Below are positions 32,272 to 40,627 of a DNA stretch of 64,000 nucleotides, one piece after another (position 1 is the first letter of the stretch; the number at the start of each line of letters is the position of its first letter). The DNA comes from RAM1 sp041905405 (GTDB lineage: Bacteria; Pseudomonadota; Gammaproteobacteria; Burkholderiales; Burkholderiaceae_C). The notes below the pieces were generated by a model, which had not been told where the DNA came from, did no database searches, and saw only the letters and a list, made by a program, of their open reading frames with translations. The stretch is from positions 1 to 64,000 of the forward strand of contig JAYRLC010000015.1 in NCBI GenBank assembly GCA_041905405.1, written 5' to 3'. Made by a program: the position numbers and the translations under genes.

Positions 32272-33062
32272 GCGGACACCTCTTCGGTCTCTGTCATCTC
32301 GTCACCCAGGTAAGCCTCGACCACCTCGGCATTGCGCACCACCTCGGCCGGCGGGCCGTCGGCGATCTTGCGGCCCTGGTGCAGCACGATCACGCGCTCC
32401 ACATGGCGCAGCAGCGTGGTCACCGCGTGCTCGATCCACACCACGGTCAAATCGAGCTCGTCGCGCAGGCGGCGGATGAGGCGCGCCATCTCTTCGATCT
32501 CGGACTCGGTCAGGCCCGCGGCCACTTCGTCCAGCAGCAGCATGCGCGGGCGCGTGGCCAGCGCCATGCCGATCTCCAGCAGCCGCTGCTGCGACGGCGT
32601 CAACGCCGATGCGGGCCACGTGGCCTGCTCCGACAGCCCAATCAGCGTCAGGATGCCTGCCGCGTCGCGCAGCGCCCAGGGCACGTTCTGCTCGTCTCCC
32701 CACAGCCAGTACTTGCGCGGACGGCGCCCGGCAAACTTCAGGCCGAACTCGATGTTGGCCTGCACGGTCATGTCGGCGAACGTGCGCGGCGTCTGGAACG
32801 TACGGGCCAGCCCGCGCGCGGCAAAACGGTGCGGACGCTGGCCCGCCAGGCTGCGCCCGTCCAGCACCAGCCGCCCGGCCGTAGGCACCTGCACGCCCGA
32901 GATCGCGTTGAAGAACGTCGTCTTGCCCGCGCCGTTGGGGCCGATGATGCCCACCAGTTCGCCGGCCGTGAACGTGGCGCTCACCGCGTCCACAGCCACC
33001 AGGCCGCCGAAGCGGACGGTGATGTCCTGTGCGTCGAGCAACACCTGTTTGGTATCAGACAA
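32268..33062 (-). CDS. livG: Branched-chain/aromatic ABC transporter ATP-binding protein LivG
   Basis: The 264-residue ATPase has Walker A GPNGAGKTTFFNAISG and the LivG-specific long insertion before the signature (ARTFQTPRTFADMTV). LTPSQQRLLEIGMALATRP replaces the usual LSGG with LTPS. Walker B is MLLLDEVAAGL. It pairs with LivF in the complex. Its start overlaps the livM stop by 8 bp. The substitution in the signature (LTPSQ) is seen in some LivG proteins, but a purist would check it. Confidence 0.92.
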   Translation of the reverse strand: MSDTKQVLLDAQDITVRFGGLVAVDAVSATFTAGELVGIIGPNGAGKTTFFNAISGVQVPTAGRLVLDGRSLAGQRPHRFAARGLARTFQTPRTFADMTVQANIEFGLKFAGRRPRKYWLWGDEQNVPWALRDAAGILTLIGLSEQATWPASALTPSQQRLLEIGMALATRPRMLLLDEVAAGLTESEIEEMARLIRRLRDELDLTVVWIEHAVTTLLRHVERVIVLHQGRKIADGPPAEVVRNAEVVEAYLGDEMTETEEVSA

Positions 33063-34083
33063 GGTACTGCTCCTTGGCGCGTTTCTTCAGGCGCGCTTCT
33101 TCACGCTTTTTCTCGCCACTCAACTCGCGACGCAAATCCTTCGCCCCATCACGCGTGTCACGCCACCAGCCCTTGAAGGTCTCGGCACGCAGCGACGCCA
33201 AGCCGCCCGGCAGGTACAACACGCTCAGGATCAGCAATAGCCCCAGCGACATCATGTAGACCTGTGGCGCCTTCAGCCGCAGCGTCTCGGCCAGCAGGCT
33301 GAACACCACAGCCGCAATCAGCGGGCCCCACAGCGTCACCGCGCCGCCGATCAGTGCGATCAGCACCGTCTGGAAGCCGATGAACGGGTTGAACACCGTG
33401 TGCGGGTCGATGTAGGTCCAGCGCACCGACATGGCCGCGCCCACCGCGCCGGCCACCGCCGCCGTCATTGCAAAGCCGGCGATCTTCACCAGCCGCGTGT
33501 TCACGCCCAGCGTCTGCGCGCGCTGCTCGTCCGCGCCGATGCCCATCAGCGCCATGCCGAAGCGCGTGCGCCGCACGCCGATCGACAGCGCCACGGTGGC
33601 GGCGGCCAGCACCAGCACCGTCAGGTAGATCGTGTCGCGCTCGGGCACCACCGTCAACACGCGGCCCACCGTGCCCGTGACCTGCTTTTCGAAATAGGTG
33701 ATGGCGTGGCGGATCAGCTCGGTCATGCCGAAGGTCAGCACGGCAAAGTAGGTGCCGCGCAGGTGCAGAACCGCCGCGCCCATGACGACCGCCACCACGG
33801 TCGCAATGCCCGCGCCCAGGGCTATCGACTGCACCCAGCCGAACTTCTCCAGCGACAGCGCGCTGGTGTACGCCCCGATGCCGAAGAACGCCGACGTCGC
33901 CAGAGACAGGTAGCGCGACAGCCCGCAGAACAGGCCCCAGCTGGACGACAGCGCCACATACATCAGGCAGGTCAGCGCCATGGACACCATGAACTCGCTG
34001 CCGTAGTAGGGCAGGGACAGCGCCCAGCCGGTCAGGCCGAAGAGGACCAGCAGGTCTCTGATGAGGATTTGTCGTTCGGTCAT
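33055..34083 (-). CDS. livM: Branched-chain/aromatic ABC transporter permease LivM
   Basis: This 342-residue permease of about ten helices has the LivM landmarks YLSLATSAFFGIGAYTSAL, RGTYFAVLTFGMTELIRH and GAVGAAMSVRWTYIDPHTVF. A basic cytoplasmic tail (KDLRRELSGEKKREEARLKK) is longer than usual. The ATG at 34083 gives the family N-terminus (MTERQILIRDLL). The open frame continues upstream for another 112 codons, but that part is the intergenic repeat block. There is no clear Shine-Dalgarno before it, which is odd for an internal operon gene and may follow from insertion of the repeats. Confidence 0.9.
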   Translation of the reverse strand: MTERQILIRDLLVLFGLTGWALSLPYYGSEFMVSMALTCLMYVALSSSWGLFCGLSRYLSLATSAFFGIGAYTSALSLEKFGWVQSIALGAGIATVVAVVMGAAVLHLRGTYFAVLTFGMTELIRHAITYFEKQVTGTVGRVLTVVPERDTIYLTVLVLAAATVALSIGVRRTRFGMALMGIGADEQRAQTLGVNTRLVKIAGFAMTAAVAGAVGAAMSVRWTYIDPHTVFNPFIGFQTVLIALIGGAVTLWGPLIAAVVFSLLAETLRLKAPQVYMMSLGLLLILSVLYLPGGLASLRAETFKGWWRDTRDGAKDLRRELSGEKKREEARLKKRAKEQYLV

Positions 34084-34110
34084 TTGTTGTTGTTCTGTTG
34101 TGACGCTCGC

Positions 34111-34141
34111 GGGGTTCGCGGCGCGCAGTGTGCGGCGGGGC
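34111..34141. repeat. Inverted repeat 1, left arm
   Basis: This 31-bp arm starts GGGGTTCGCGGCGCGCAGTG. It is the reverse complement of 34324-34354 except for one base. Confidence 0.85.
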
Positions 34142-34216
34142 TCATGCTGCGATGGTTTTTGCTTCGCAAAAACTCCGCTGCGATGCTCGGGGGTCGGTTG
34201 CGCCGCGGAACTCGCT
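34137..34216. repeat. Intergenic repeat, copy B
   Basis: About 72 of 80 positions match the reverse complement of 101-180. It contains an internal hairpin TTTTTGC-TTC-GCAAAAA (34155-34171). It lies within inverted repeat 1. Confidence 0.75.
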
Positions 34217-34323
34217 GCATTGCGCTTCGCTCCATTCCGCTCAGACAGCCGCGGCGAGCATGTGCACGTTGCGCGCTGCGCGCGCCAACACTCCCCCCTG
34301 CGCTTCTCGCCACCGCAGAAATC

Positions 34324-34354
34324 GCCCCGCCGCACACTGCGCGCCGCGAGCCCC
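34324..34354. repeat. Inverted repeat 1, right arm
   Basis: Reverse complement of 34111-34141 with a single mismatch (30 of 31). Confidence 0.85.
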
Positions 34355-34396
34355 GAACCCCGGCACGCCACCGGTAGCGCGCCAGCACTGTCACTA

Positions 34397-34431
34397 CAAA
34401 GCTGCGCCTGCGGGCACACCGCCCTGGGGGC
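34397..34431. repeat. Inverted repeat 2, left arm
   Basis: This 35-bp arm starts CAAAGCTGCGCCTGCGGGCA. It is an exact reverse complement of 34603-34637. Confidence 0.9.
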
Positions 34432-34602
34432 GCCTCTGTGGCGCCGAGCAGCACAGGGGTGAGTGTCGGCGCGCGCCAGCGCGCTTCGTGCTCTGACTCA
34501 CCGCAGCTGTTTGAACGGAGCGCGTAGCGCGCAGTGAGTTCTGCGGTGCGACCGATCCCCGAGCAGCGCAGGGCAGTCGCCGCAGGCGACCGCCACAGTG
34601 AA

Positions 34603-34637
34603 GCCCCCAGGGCGGTGTGCCCGCAGGCGCAGCTTTG
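34603..34637. repeat. Inverted repeat 2, right arm
   Basis: Exact reverse complement of 34397-34431 (35 of 35), 171 bp away. Perfect identity implies recent duplication or gene conversion. Confidence 0.9.
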
Positions 34638-34660
34638 CCGCGAAGTAGTGGACATCAACG

Positions 34661-35551
34661 TCATGCCTTCCGCGTCCTCTTCGCAAACAACCCCTCGGGC
34701 CGCAACAACAGCACGCCGATGAACACGACGTAAGACAGCAGTGCCTTGAGAGAGGGGTTGGTGAAGTGCATCCCGATAGCCTCGACAACACCGAGCAGCA
34801 ACCCACCCGCCAGTGCGCCACCCATACTCCCGAACCCACCCAAAGTGATCACGATCAGCGCCGTCACGGTATACGGCTCGCCCATGGAGGGACTGATGGT
34901 GTACGCCATCGACAGCAGACATCCCGCCACGCCCGACAGGCCCAGGCCGATGCCGAACATCAGCGGGTGCAGCCGCTTGGTGTCGATGCCCACCAGCTGC
35001 GCGCCCACGGGCGACTGCATCAGCGCGCGCACGCCCTTGCCCAGCAGCGTCATGCGCAGCAGCACGATCAGCGCGCCGGCGAACACCAGCGCCAGCATGA
35101 ACACCAGCAGCTTGTTGCCCGCGAACTGCGCGCCGCCCAGCTTGACCGGCTCGGTCAGGAAGTCGTAGCCGCGCAGATCGCCGCCCCACACATAGCTCAC
35201 CAGGTTCTGCACCAGGAACATCAGGCCAAACGCGACCATCAGCCCCCGCGCTTCAAAAATGTCCAGGTTGGGCGACGTCGCCGTCAGCCGGCGAAAGCAC
35301 AGCCAGTGGATCGCCCAGCCCAGCACGCCGAGCAGCGCGAACGACACCGGCACCATCAGCAGCGGGCTCACGCCGAACTGCGTCTGCATCATCCAGGTCA
35401 GGTACGCCCCCAGCATCAGGAACTCGCCGTGCGCGATGTTCAGGATGCGCATGAGCCCGTACTGCAGGTTCAGCCCCAGCGCGACGAGCGCATACACGCC
35501 CCCGGTGATGAGGCCGGAGGCGATCAGTTCAATCCAGGCACCAAAAGACAT
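34661..35551 (-). CDS. livH: Branched-chain/aromatic ABC transporter permease LivH
   Basis: The 296-residue permease of about eight helices has the LivH signatures LIASGLITGGVYALVALGLN and LMRILNIAHGEFLMLGAY near the N-terminus, TLLGKGVRALMQSPVGAQLVG in the cytoplasmic loop, and VITLGGFGSMGGALAGGLLLG. The start at 35551 begins MSFGAWIELI; 18 further codons upstream are part of a REP-like element. It ends LFAKRTRKA at 34661, immediately before the 577-bp repeat block. Confidence 0.93.
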   Translation of the reverse strand: MSFGAWIELIASGLITGGVYALVALGLNLQYGLMRILNIAHGEFLMLGAYLTWMMQTQFGVSPLLMVPVSFALLGVLGWAIHWLCFRRLTATSPNLDIFEARGLMVAFGLMFLVQNLVSYVWGGDLRGYDFLTEPVKLGGAQFAGNKLLVFMLALVFAGALIVLLRMTLLGKGVRALMQSPVGAQLVGIDTKRLHPLMFGIGLGLSGVAGCLLSMAYTISPSMGEPYTVTALIVITLGGFGSMGGALAGGLLLGVVEAIGMHFTNPSLKALLSYVVFIGVLLLRPEGLFAKRTRKA

Positions 35552-35564
35552 GAGCAGATGACCC

Positions 35565-35592
35565 GTCATGCCGGGCTTGACCCGGCATCCAC
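35565..35592. repeat. REP-like element, forward copy
   Basis: GTCATGCCGGGCTTGACCCG followed by GCATCCAC. With the copy at 35604-35631 it forms a head-to-head pair between livK and livH, resembling a BIME. It has the same pattern as 18591-18618. Confidence 0.8.
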
Positions 35593-35603
35593 GCCGCGCA
35601 GGC

Positions 35604-35631
35604 ATGGATTGCGGGTCGAGCCCGCAATGAC
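35604..35631. repeat. REP-like element, reverse copy
   Basis: The reverse complement reads GTCATTGCGGGCTCGACCCG then CAATCCAT, matching the forward copy at most positions. The two copies could pair into a hairpin that stabilises livK mRNA relative to the downstream genes. Confidence 0.8.
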
Positions 35632-35647
35632 AGGCGTAGTCCTTTTC

Positions 35648-36871
35648 TTATTTCCAGGCAGCTTTGGCTGCGTTCAGCTTGGCCGTCGCCAGCTTCGGCG
35701 GCCACACCACCTCGAACTCGCCGTTCTGCCACTGGCTCACAGTGCCGGGCGTGCCGATGTTCTCGCTGCCCTGGAACCTGATGTCGCCGATGATGGTCTT
35801 GTGCGTGGTGTTGGCCACGTAGTCGCGGATCGCCTTGCGGTCCAGGCCCTGCGCCTTCACCGCGTTGGTCAGGATCTCCATGCCCGCCCAGCAGGCGCCG
35901 CTGGCCCAGCGGTCGGGCTCCTTGCCGCCGAACTTTTTCGTGTGCGCGTCGAAATACGCCTTGGCGCCGGGGCTGGTCTTGCCGTTCCACGAGCCCATGC
36001 CCAGCACGCCCTCGGCGCCGGCCGGCGTCATGACGTTCTTGTACAGCTGGAACGCCGTGCCCACCGACGCATAGAAGAACTTCGGGTTCAGGCCCACTTC
36101 CTTGGCCTGCTTGCTGGCCAGGATGGTGTCGGGCGGGTAGGTAAAGCCCACGAACGCGTCGGGGTTCTTGTCCTTGATCGAGCGCAGCACGGGCGACAGG
36201 TCCTTCACGCCGCCGGGGTAGCTCTTGTCCTCGACCATGGTGATGCCGCTGCCCTGCAGCGCCACCTTCAGCGCGGCAAAGTTCTCCAGCCCGAACAGGT
36301 CGTCCACATAAATGCAGGCCAGCGTCTTGCAGCCATTGGCCTTGAGCATGTCCACCAGCGCGTTGGTCATGGGCGCGGGCTGCTGCAACAGCAAAAAGAA
36401 ATACGGCAGCTTCATCTCCACCAGACGCTTGGACAGCGCCGTGGGCGCCAGGAACGGGTAGCCGAAGCGGTTGGCCAGCGGCGCGACGGCAAAGTTGGCG
36501 TTGCTGCCCCAGGGCGGCAGCACCAGGTCGACCTTGTCGCTGCCCATGAGCTTTTCGTACGTGCGCACCACGGTCTCGGTGTCGCTGCGGTCGTCGGAGC
36601 TGATGAGCTCGATCTTGCGGCGCACGCCCTTCACGTCCAGGCCGCCGGCCGCGTTCTGCTCGTCGGCCCACAGCAGGTAATTGGGCTCCTGGCTGACCTG
36701 CGCGCCGCCGGTCCACGGACCGGTGCGGGCCATGGCGTAGCCCACGCGCACGGGCGCGGACTGGGCGATCAGCCCGGGGGCGAACGACATGGCGCCGACC
36801 GCGGCGGCGGCGCCCTGGATGAGCTGACGGCGGGATTTCTGAACAGGCTTGAGAGGGGTTGGCTGGGCCAT
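35648..36871 (-). CDS. livK: Liv-type ABC transporter substrate-binding protein
   Basis: The 407-residue periplasmic protein of the leucine/amide-binding class has an N-terminus SRRQLIQGAAAAVGAMSFAP, a twin-arginine-like signal. The core (VRVGYAMARTGPWTGGAQV, then DDRSDTETVVRTYEKLMGSD) matches Periplas_BP_6 proteins of aromatic-compound and amide uptake systems rather than true LivK. An RBS (AAGGAGACAT) precedes the ATG at 36871. It is first in the operon livK-livH-livM-livG-livF-aldehyde dehydrogenase and divergent from an AraC regulator. Confidence 0.9.
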   Translation of the reverse strand: MAQPTPLKPVQKSRRQLIQGAAAAVGAMSFAPGLIAQSAPVRVGYAMARTGPWTGGAQVSQEPNYLLWADEQNAAGGLDVKGVRRKIELISSDDRSDTETVVRTYEKLMGSDKVDLVLPPWGSNANFAVAPLANRFGYPFLAPTALSKRLVEMKLPYFFLLLQQPAPMTNALVDMLKANGCKTLACIYVDDLFGLENFAALKVALQGSGITMVEDKSYPGGVKDLSPVLRSIKDKNPDAFVGFTYPPDTILASKQAKEVGLNPKFFYASVGTAFQLYKNVMTPAGAEGVLGMGSWNGKTSPGAKAYFDAHTKKFGGKEPDRWASGACWAGMEILTNAVKAQGLDRKAIRDYVANTTHKTIIGDIRFQGSENIGTPGTVSQWQNGEFEVVWPPKLATAKLNAAKAAWK

Positions 36872-36936
36872 GGTATGTCTCCTTGGGGCGCCGATATCCA
36901 GCGCAGCACGAAGCTTAAAAACGCCCACCCCGCGCC

Positions 36937-36975
36937 GCTGTGCTGCGCGCGCACAAAGCATTTGCGCGGCTGTGC
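36937..36975. promoter_or_regulatory. Direct repeats in the livK/araC divergent promoter
   Basis: GCTGTGC occurs at 36937-36943 and 36969-36975, 32 bp apart (three helical turns), with similar flanks (GCGCCGCTGTGC and GCGCGGCTGTGC). AraC-type proteins bind direct repeats, so this is a candidate site for the adjacent regulator. Confidence 0.4.
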
Positions 36976-37058
36976 AAGCGGCACCGGGTTTACCCTGAAC
37001 CCCGATGCGCAGGCGGCACCCCCGCGCCCATAATGGGCCGCGCCTTGACCTGACCGCC

Positions 37059-38039
37059 ATGTCCGACAACACCCTCGCCCTGAACACCGACGCCGTCGCG
37101 CCGCGCGACCGCGCGCCGCAGTGGCGCGAATGGGTGTCGCAGCACTTCGGCGGGCTGGACTCGGACTTCTATGGCGACGCGCAGTTCGACGGTCACCTGG
37201 CTGCGTCACGCGCGGGCGACGTGATCCTGACCCGGCTGGAAGCCAACCGCCACCGCGTGCTGCGCACGGCCGGCATGGCCCGCACCAGCGACACCGCGTA
37301 CCTGAAGATCGTCGCCCCCTGGCAGGGCGGCGCCACCGTGCAGCAGCAAGGCCGCGAGGCCAGCGCACGGTCGGGCGCATGGATCATCTACGACACCACG
37401 CAGCCGTATGAGATCGAGAACCCCGAGCGCGTGGACCACCTGATCGTGATGGTGCCCAAGGACGAGCTGGTCGAGCGCAGCCTGCGCATGAGCGGCACCA
37501 TGGCGCGCCACCTGGGTGCCAGCGGCATCTCGCGCGTGGCGCTGGAGACCATGCGCAACACCTACCAGGAGCTGCCCCACATGAGCGAGGCCGCCGCGCA
37601 GGGCGCGGGCGCGCTCATCAAGCAGCTGGTGCACCTGTCATTGCTGGAGCTGTCGGGGCAAGAGACCGCGACGACGCAGCGCGAGGCGTTGCGCGACCGC
37701 ATCCGCGCGTACGTCGGCCAGCACCTGCGCGACCCCGCGCTCAGCGTGGACGGCATCGCCCGCGCGCTCAACTGCAGCCGCCGCCACCTGTACAACGCGT
37801 TCGCGGGCGAGGGTGAATCGATCGCCGGCTACATCCAGCGCGTGCGCCTGCAGGCCTGCGTGCGCGACCTGCAGGCCGCGGGGCCGCACGGACGGCCCAT
37901 CACCGACATCGCCATGTCCTGGGGCTTCGGCAACCTGTCGCACTTCAGCCGCGTGTTCCGTGAACACACGGGCGCCAGTCCCAGCGAGTTCCGCAACACG
38001 CCGCACGCCCCGTCACGGATGGGACAGACCCCGCACTGA
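37059..38039 (+). CDS. AraC family transcriptional regulator
   Basis: The 326-residue protein has an N-terminal AraC_binding_2-type ligand domain (QHFGGLDSDFYGDAQFDGHL, WQGGATVQQQGREASARSGAW, IYDTTQPYEIE) and a C-terminal double helix-turn-helix. The latter contains LSVDGIARALNCSRRHLYNAF and ITDIAMSWGFGNLSHFSRVF. It is probably the activator of the divergent liv operon and of the aldolase and BASS genes that follow on its own strand. The start at 37059 is preceded by a weak RBS. Confidence 0.9.
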   Translation: MSDNTLALNTDAVAPRDRAPQWREWVSQHFGGLDSDFYGDAQFDGHLAASRAGDVILTRLEANRHRVLRTAGMARTSDTAYLKIVAPWQGGATVQQQGREASARSGAWIIYDTTQPYEIENPERVDHLIVMVPKDELVERSLRMSGTMARHLGASGISRVALETMRNTYQELPHMSEAAAQGAGALIKQLVHLSLLELSGQETATTQREALRDRIRAYVGQHLRDPALSVDGIARALNCSRRHLYNAFAGEGESIAGYIQRVRLQACVRDLQAAGPHGRPITDIAMSWGFGNLSHFSRVFREHTGASPSEFRNTPHAPSRMGQTPH

Positions 38040-38089
38040 AAAACAGGTGTGATGGCGTCCCGCACAAAAGAAGCCCCGGAGACACCACC

Positions 38090-38848
38090 ATGCACATCCC
38101 CTCCCTGAAAGAAGTCGTCAGCGCCGAAGAATGGGCGCTGCGCGTGGACCTGGCGGCCGCCTACCGGCTGACGGCGCTGTACGGCTGGACGGACCTGGTC
38201 TTCACCCACATCAGCGCGCGCATCCCGGGGCCGGAGCACCACTTCCTGATCAACCCCTACGGGATGATGTTCGACGAGATCACGGCGTCCAGCCTGGTCA
38301 AGGTGGACCAGGCCTGCAACAAGCTGATCGAGTCGCCGTTCCCGGTGAACCCCGCCGGCTTCACCATCCACAGCTGCATCCACCAGGCGCGCGAGGACGC
38401 GGGCTGCGTGCTGCACACCCACAGCCGCGCGGGCGTGGCCGTCAGCGCGCAAAAGGCCGGGGTGCTGCCCATCAGCCAGCAGAGCACCTTCGTGCTCGCG
38501 TCACTGGCCTACCACGACTACGAGGGCGTGGCCCTGCGCGACGACGAGAAGCCGCGGCTGCAGGCCGACATTGGCCGCAAGAACTTCCTGATGCTGCGCA
38601 ACCACGGCCTGCTGACCGTGGGCAAAACCATCCCCGACGCGTTCCTGTCGATGTACACGTTCGAGAACACCTGCCGCATCCAGATCGACGCGCAGGCCGG
38701 TGGCGGGGAGCTCACGCTGATCGACCCGCGCATCCTGCAGGGCCTGGCCGAGGTGATGAAGACCGTCACGGCCGGCCAGGGCGCCAACATCGCCTGGCCC
38801 GCTCTGCTGCGCAAACTGGACCGCACCGACCCGTCGTACAAGACCTGA
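38090..38848 (+). CDS. Class II aldolase/adducin family protein
   Basis: The 252-residue cytoplasmic protein has the zinc-site HTHS motif in GCVLHTHSRAGVAVSAQ, preceded by FTHISARIPG and NPYGMMFDE. LMLRNHGLLTVG supplies the distal histidine. Members catalyse retro-aldol cleavage or decarboxylation-like steps; many in Burkholderiales are unassigned. An RBS (CCCGGAGAC) precedes the ATG. It lies between the AraC regulator and a BASS carrier, suggesting a role in the same catabolic unit. Confidence 0.88.
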   Translation: MHIPSLKEVVSAEEWALRVDLAAAYRLTALYGWTDLVFTHISARIPGPEHHFLINPYGMMFDEITASSLVKVDQACNKLIESPFPVNPAGFTIHSCIHQAREDAGCVLHTHSRAGVAVSAQKAGVLPISQQSTFVLASLAYHDYEGVALRDDEKPRLQADIGRKNFLMLRNHGLLTVGKTIPDAFLSMYTFENTCRIQIDAQAGGGELTLIDPRILQGLAEVMKTVTAGQGANIAWPALLRKLDRTDPSYKT

Positions 38849-38864
38849 CGCAGCACTCGGCGCG

Positions 38865-39722
38865 ATGAACTTCCTGCAACTGCTGCCCACCCTGCTGCTC
38901 GTCTCGCTGGCCCTGGTCATGTTCGGCCTGGGCCTGTCGCTCAGCGTGGCCGACTTCCAGCGCCTGCTCAAATACCCCAAGGCCGTCGCCGTCGCGCTGG
39001 TGCTGCAGGTCGTGCTGCTGCCCGCGGCCTGCTACGCGCTGATCGTGGTGCTGGGCCTGCCGCCGGTGTTCGCCGTGGGGCTGATGCTGCTGGCCGCGTC
39101 GCCCGGCGGCGTGTCGGCCAACCTGTTCAGCCACCTGTTCGGCGGCAACGTGGCCATGAACATCTCGCTCACGGCCATCAACACCATCCTGTCCATCGCG
39201 ACGCTGCCGCTCATTGCCAACTGGTCGATCCAGACCTTTGCCAAAACGGGCCAGGTCGTGCCGCTGCAGCTGGGCAAGGTGGCCGAGGTGATAGCCGTGG
39301 TGCTGGTGCCGGTCGTGATCGGCATGGTGGTAGCCGCGCGCAGCCCGGGCTTTGCGCAGCGCATGGAAAAGCCGTTCAAGATTTTCAGCGCGCTGGTGCT
39401 GGCTGCGTTCGCGCTGATCGCCATTGCCAGGGAGTGGAACGCGCTGGTCACGTCGTTCGCCAGCGTGGGCCCAGCCGTGGTCGCGTTCAACCTGGTGAGC
39501 CTGCTGGCCGGCTACTACCTGAGCCGCGCCGCGGGCATGGACAAGTCCATGGCCACGGCGATCAGCTTCGAGATCGGCATCCACAACTCCACCCTGGCCA
39601 TCTACATCGCCCTGAGCGTGCTGGACAACTTCCAGCTCGCGCTGCCGGCGGCGATCTACTCGGTAAGCATGTACATCACCGCGACGCTGTTCGGGATGCT
39701 GGTGTTGCGTCGCAGCCGCTAG
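38865..39722 (+). CDS. Bile acid:sodium symporter (BASS) family transporter
   Basis: This 285-residue inner-membrane protein of about nine to ten helices has ALVMFGLGLSLSVADFQRLL in TM1, LMLLAASPGGVSANLFSHLF (the sodium-site crossover) and SFEIGIHNSTLAIYIALSVL in the second crossover. BASS members import organic anions with Na+; in bacteria substrates include pantoate and other keto acids. It starts 16 bp after the aldolase stop and is probably co-transcribed with it. Confidence 0.9.
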   Translation: MNFLQLLPTLLLVSLALVMFGLGLSLSVADFQRLLKYPKAVAVALVLQVVLLPAACYALIVVLGLPPVFAVGLMLLAASPGGVSANLFSHLFGGNVAMNISLTAINTILSIATLPLIANWSIQTFAKTGQVVPLQLGKVAEVIAVVLVPVVIGMVVAARSPGFAQRMEKPFKIFSALVLAAFALIAIAREWNALVTSFASVGPAVVAFNLVSLLAGYYLSRAAGMDKSMATAISFEIGIHNSTLAIYIALSVLDNFQLALPAAIYSVSMYITATLFGMLVLRRSR

Positions 39723-39731
39723 GGCGGTGCC

Positions 39732-40619
39732 TCAGGCGTCCTCCGCCGTCAGCTCGGCGCGCACCTGCGTTCGCAGTTCCGGATCGTTGGCCGCCGGCGC
39801 TGCGGCAGCGGCCAGCGCATCGCCGCCGGTCACGCGCTCGTCGACCTTCACTTCCTTGCGGGTCATCTGCACCGCGCCAAAGATCGTGCTGAACGCCACG
39901 TCCTTGGCGTCGCGCCCGGTGCCGATGCGCACCAGCCGCTCGGGCGGCGCCATGCCCGTAGGGTCGAACAGCACCCAGCGCCCGCCCAGCCACGCTTCAA
40001 AAATCGCGTGAAAGTCCTGCGGCGGCTCGTCGAACCAGACGTAGCCCACGGCCAGCCGCGCCGGAATGTTCAGCGCCCGGCACAGGGTGATGCCCAGGTG
40101 CGCAAAATCGCGACACACACCGGCGCGCTGCACGAACACCTGCTGCGCGGTGGTGGTGGAATCCGTGCTGCCCGGCTCGTACGTGATGGACTCGTGAATC
40201 CAGTCGCTGATCGCGCGCACGCGGCCGATGCCGGGTGGCAGGTTGCCGAACAGCTGCGTGGCCGCGCGCATCATCACGTCGGACTCGCAGTAGCGCGTGG
40301 GCATCAGGTAATGCAGCACCTCGTTGGGCAGCTGGCCCACGGGCACCTCGGGCAGGTCCTCGTACACGGCCGGAGGTGGCGCCAGCTGCACCTGCGCCTG
40401 GTAGTTGACGATCAGTGGCCCGACCGGCGCGTCAAAGCGGATAAACCGGTTGCCGCTGGCCGGATCGCTGTAACCGTGCACCGCGACACCCGATGACACC
40501 GCCAGCCGTTCGGACAGCAGGGTTTGGCCGGGCCGCTCGGCGGCCTCGATGTGAAAGCAGAAATGCGTGGGCGCCAGAACGTTGTATTCCAGCGCGGTTT
40601 CGACCGTGGAGTGGATCAT
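39732..40619 (-). CDS. Transglutaminase-like protease family protein
   Basis: The 295-residue protein has an N-terminal beta domain (transglutaminase_N type) and a transglutaminase core. The catalytic Cys lies in QRAGVCRDFAHLGITLCRAL, His in DFHAIFEAWL and Asp in WVLFDPTGM. Bacterial members are probably cysteine peptidases or amidases. The ATG at 40619 is the conservative start; a TTG at 40631 would extend it by four residues and overlap the DUF1328 stop as TTGA. It has no signal peptide. Confidence 0.88.
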   Translation of the reverse strand: MIHSTVETALEYNVLAPTHFCFHIEAAERPGQTLLSERLAVSSGVAVHGYSDPASGNRFIRFDAPVGPLIVNYQAQVQLAPPPAVYEDLPEVPVGQLPNEVLHYLMPTRYCESDVMMRAATQLFGNLPPGIGRVRAISDWIHESITYEPGSTDSTTTAQQVFVQRAGVCRDFAHLGITLCRALNIPARLAVGYVWFDEPPQDFHAIFEAWLGGRWVLFDPTGMAPPERLVRIGTGRDAKDVAFSTIFGAVQMTRKEVKVDERVTGGDALAAAAAPAANDPELRTQVRAELTAEDA

Positions 40620-40627
40620 GGGAAAGG

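Larger units (their letters stand above)
34084..34660. other. Gene-free block with nested inverted repeats inside the liv operon
   Basis: These 577 bp separate livH from livM, two genes normally only a few bases apart. No protein family is recognisable in any frame. The block holds two long inverted repeats (34111-34141 with 34324-34354, and 34397-34431 with 34603-34637), and the section 34137-34216 recurs inverted at 101-180. RNA of the operon could fold into two large stem-loops with loops of about 180 bp. Longer reading frames through it are products of GC-rich repeat DNA. Confidence 0.75.

Noticed and set aside
34084..34419. N-terminal extension of livM by 112 codons
   Set aside because: The extension is encoded by the inverted-repeat block, has no membrane segment, and is absent from LivM proteins.
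34080..35189. 369-codon minus-strand frame over livH and the repeat block
   Set aside because: It reads livH in a different frame and its second half is repeat DNA.
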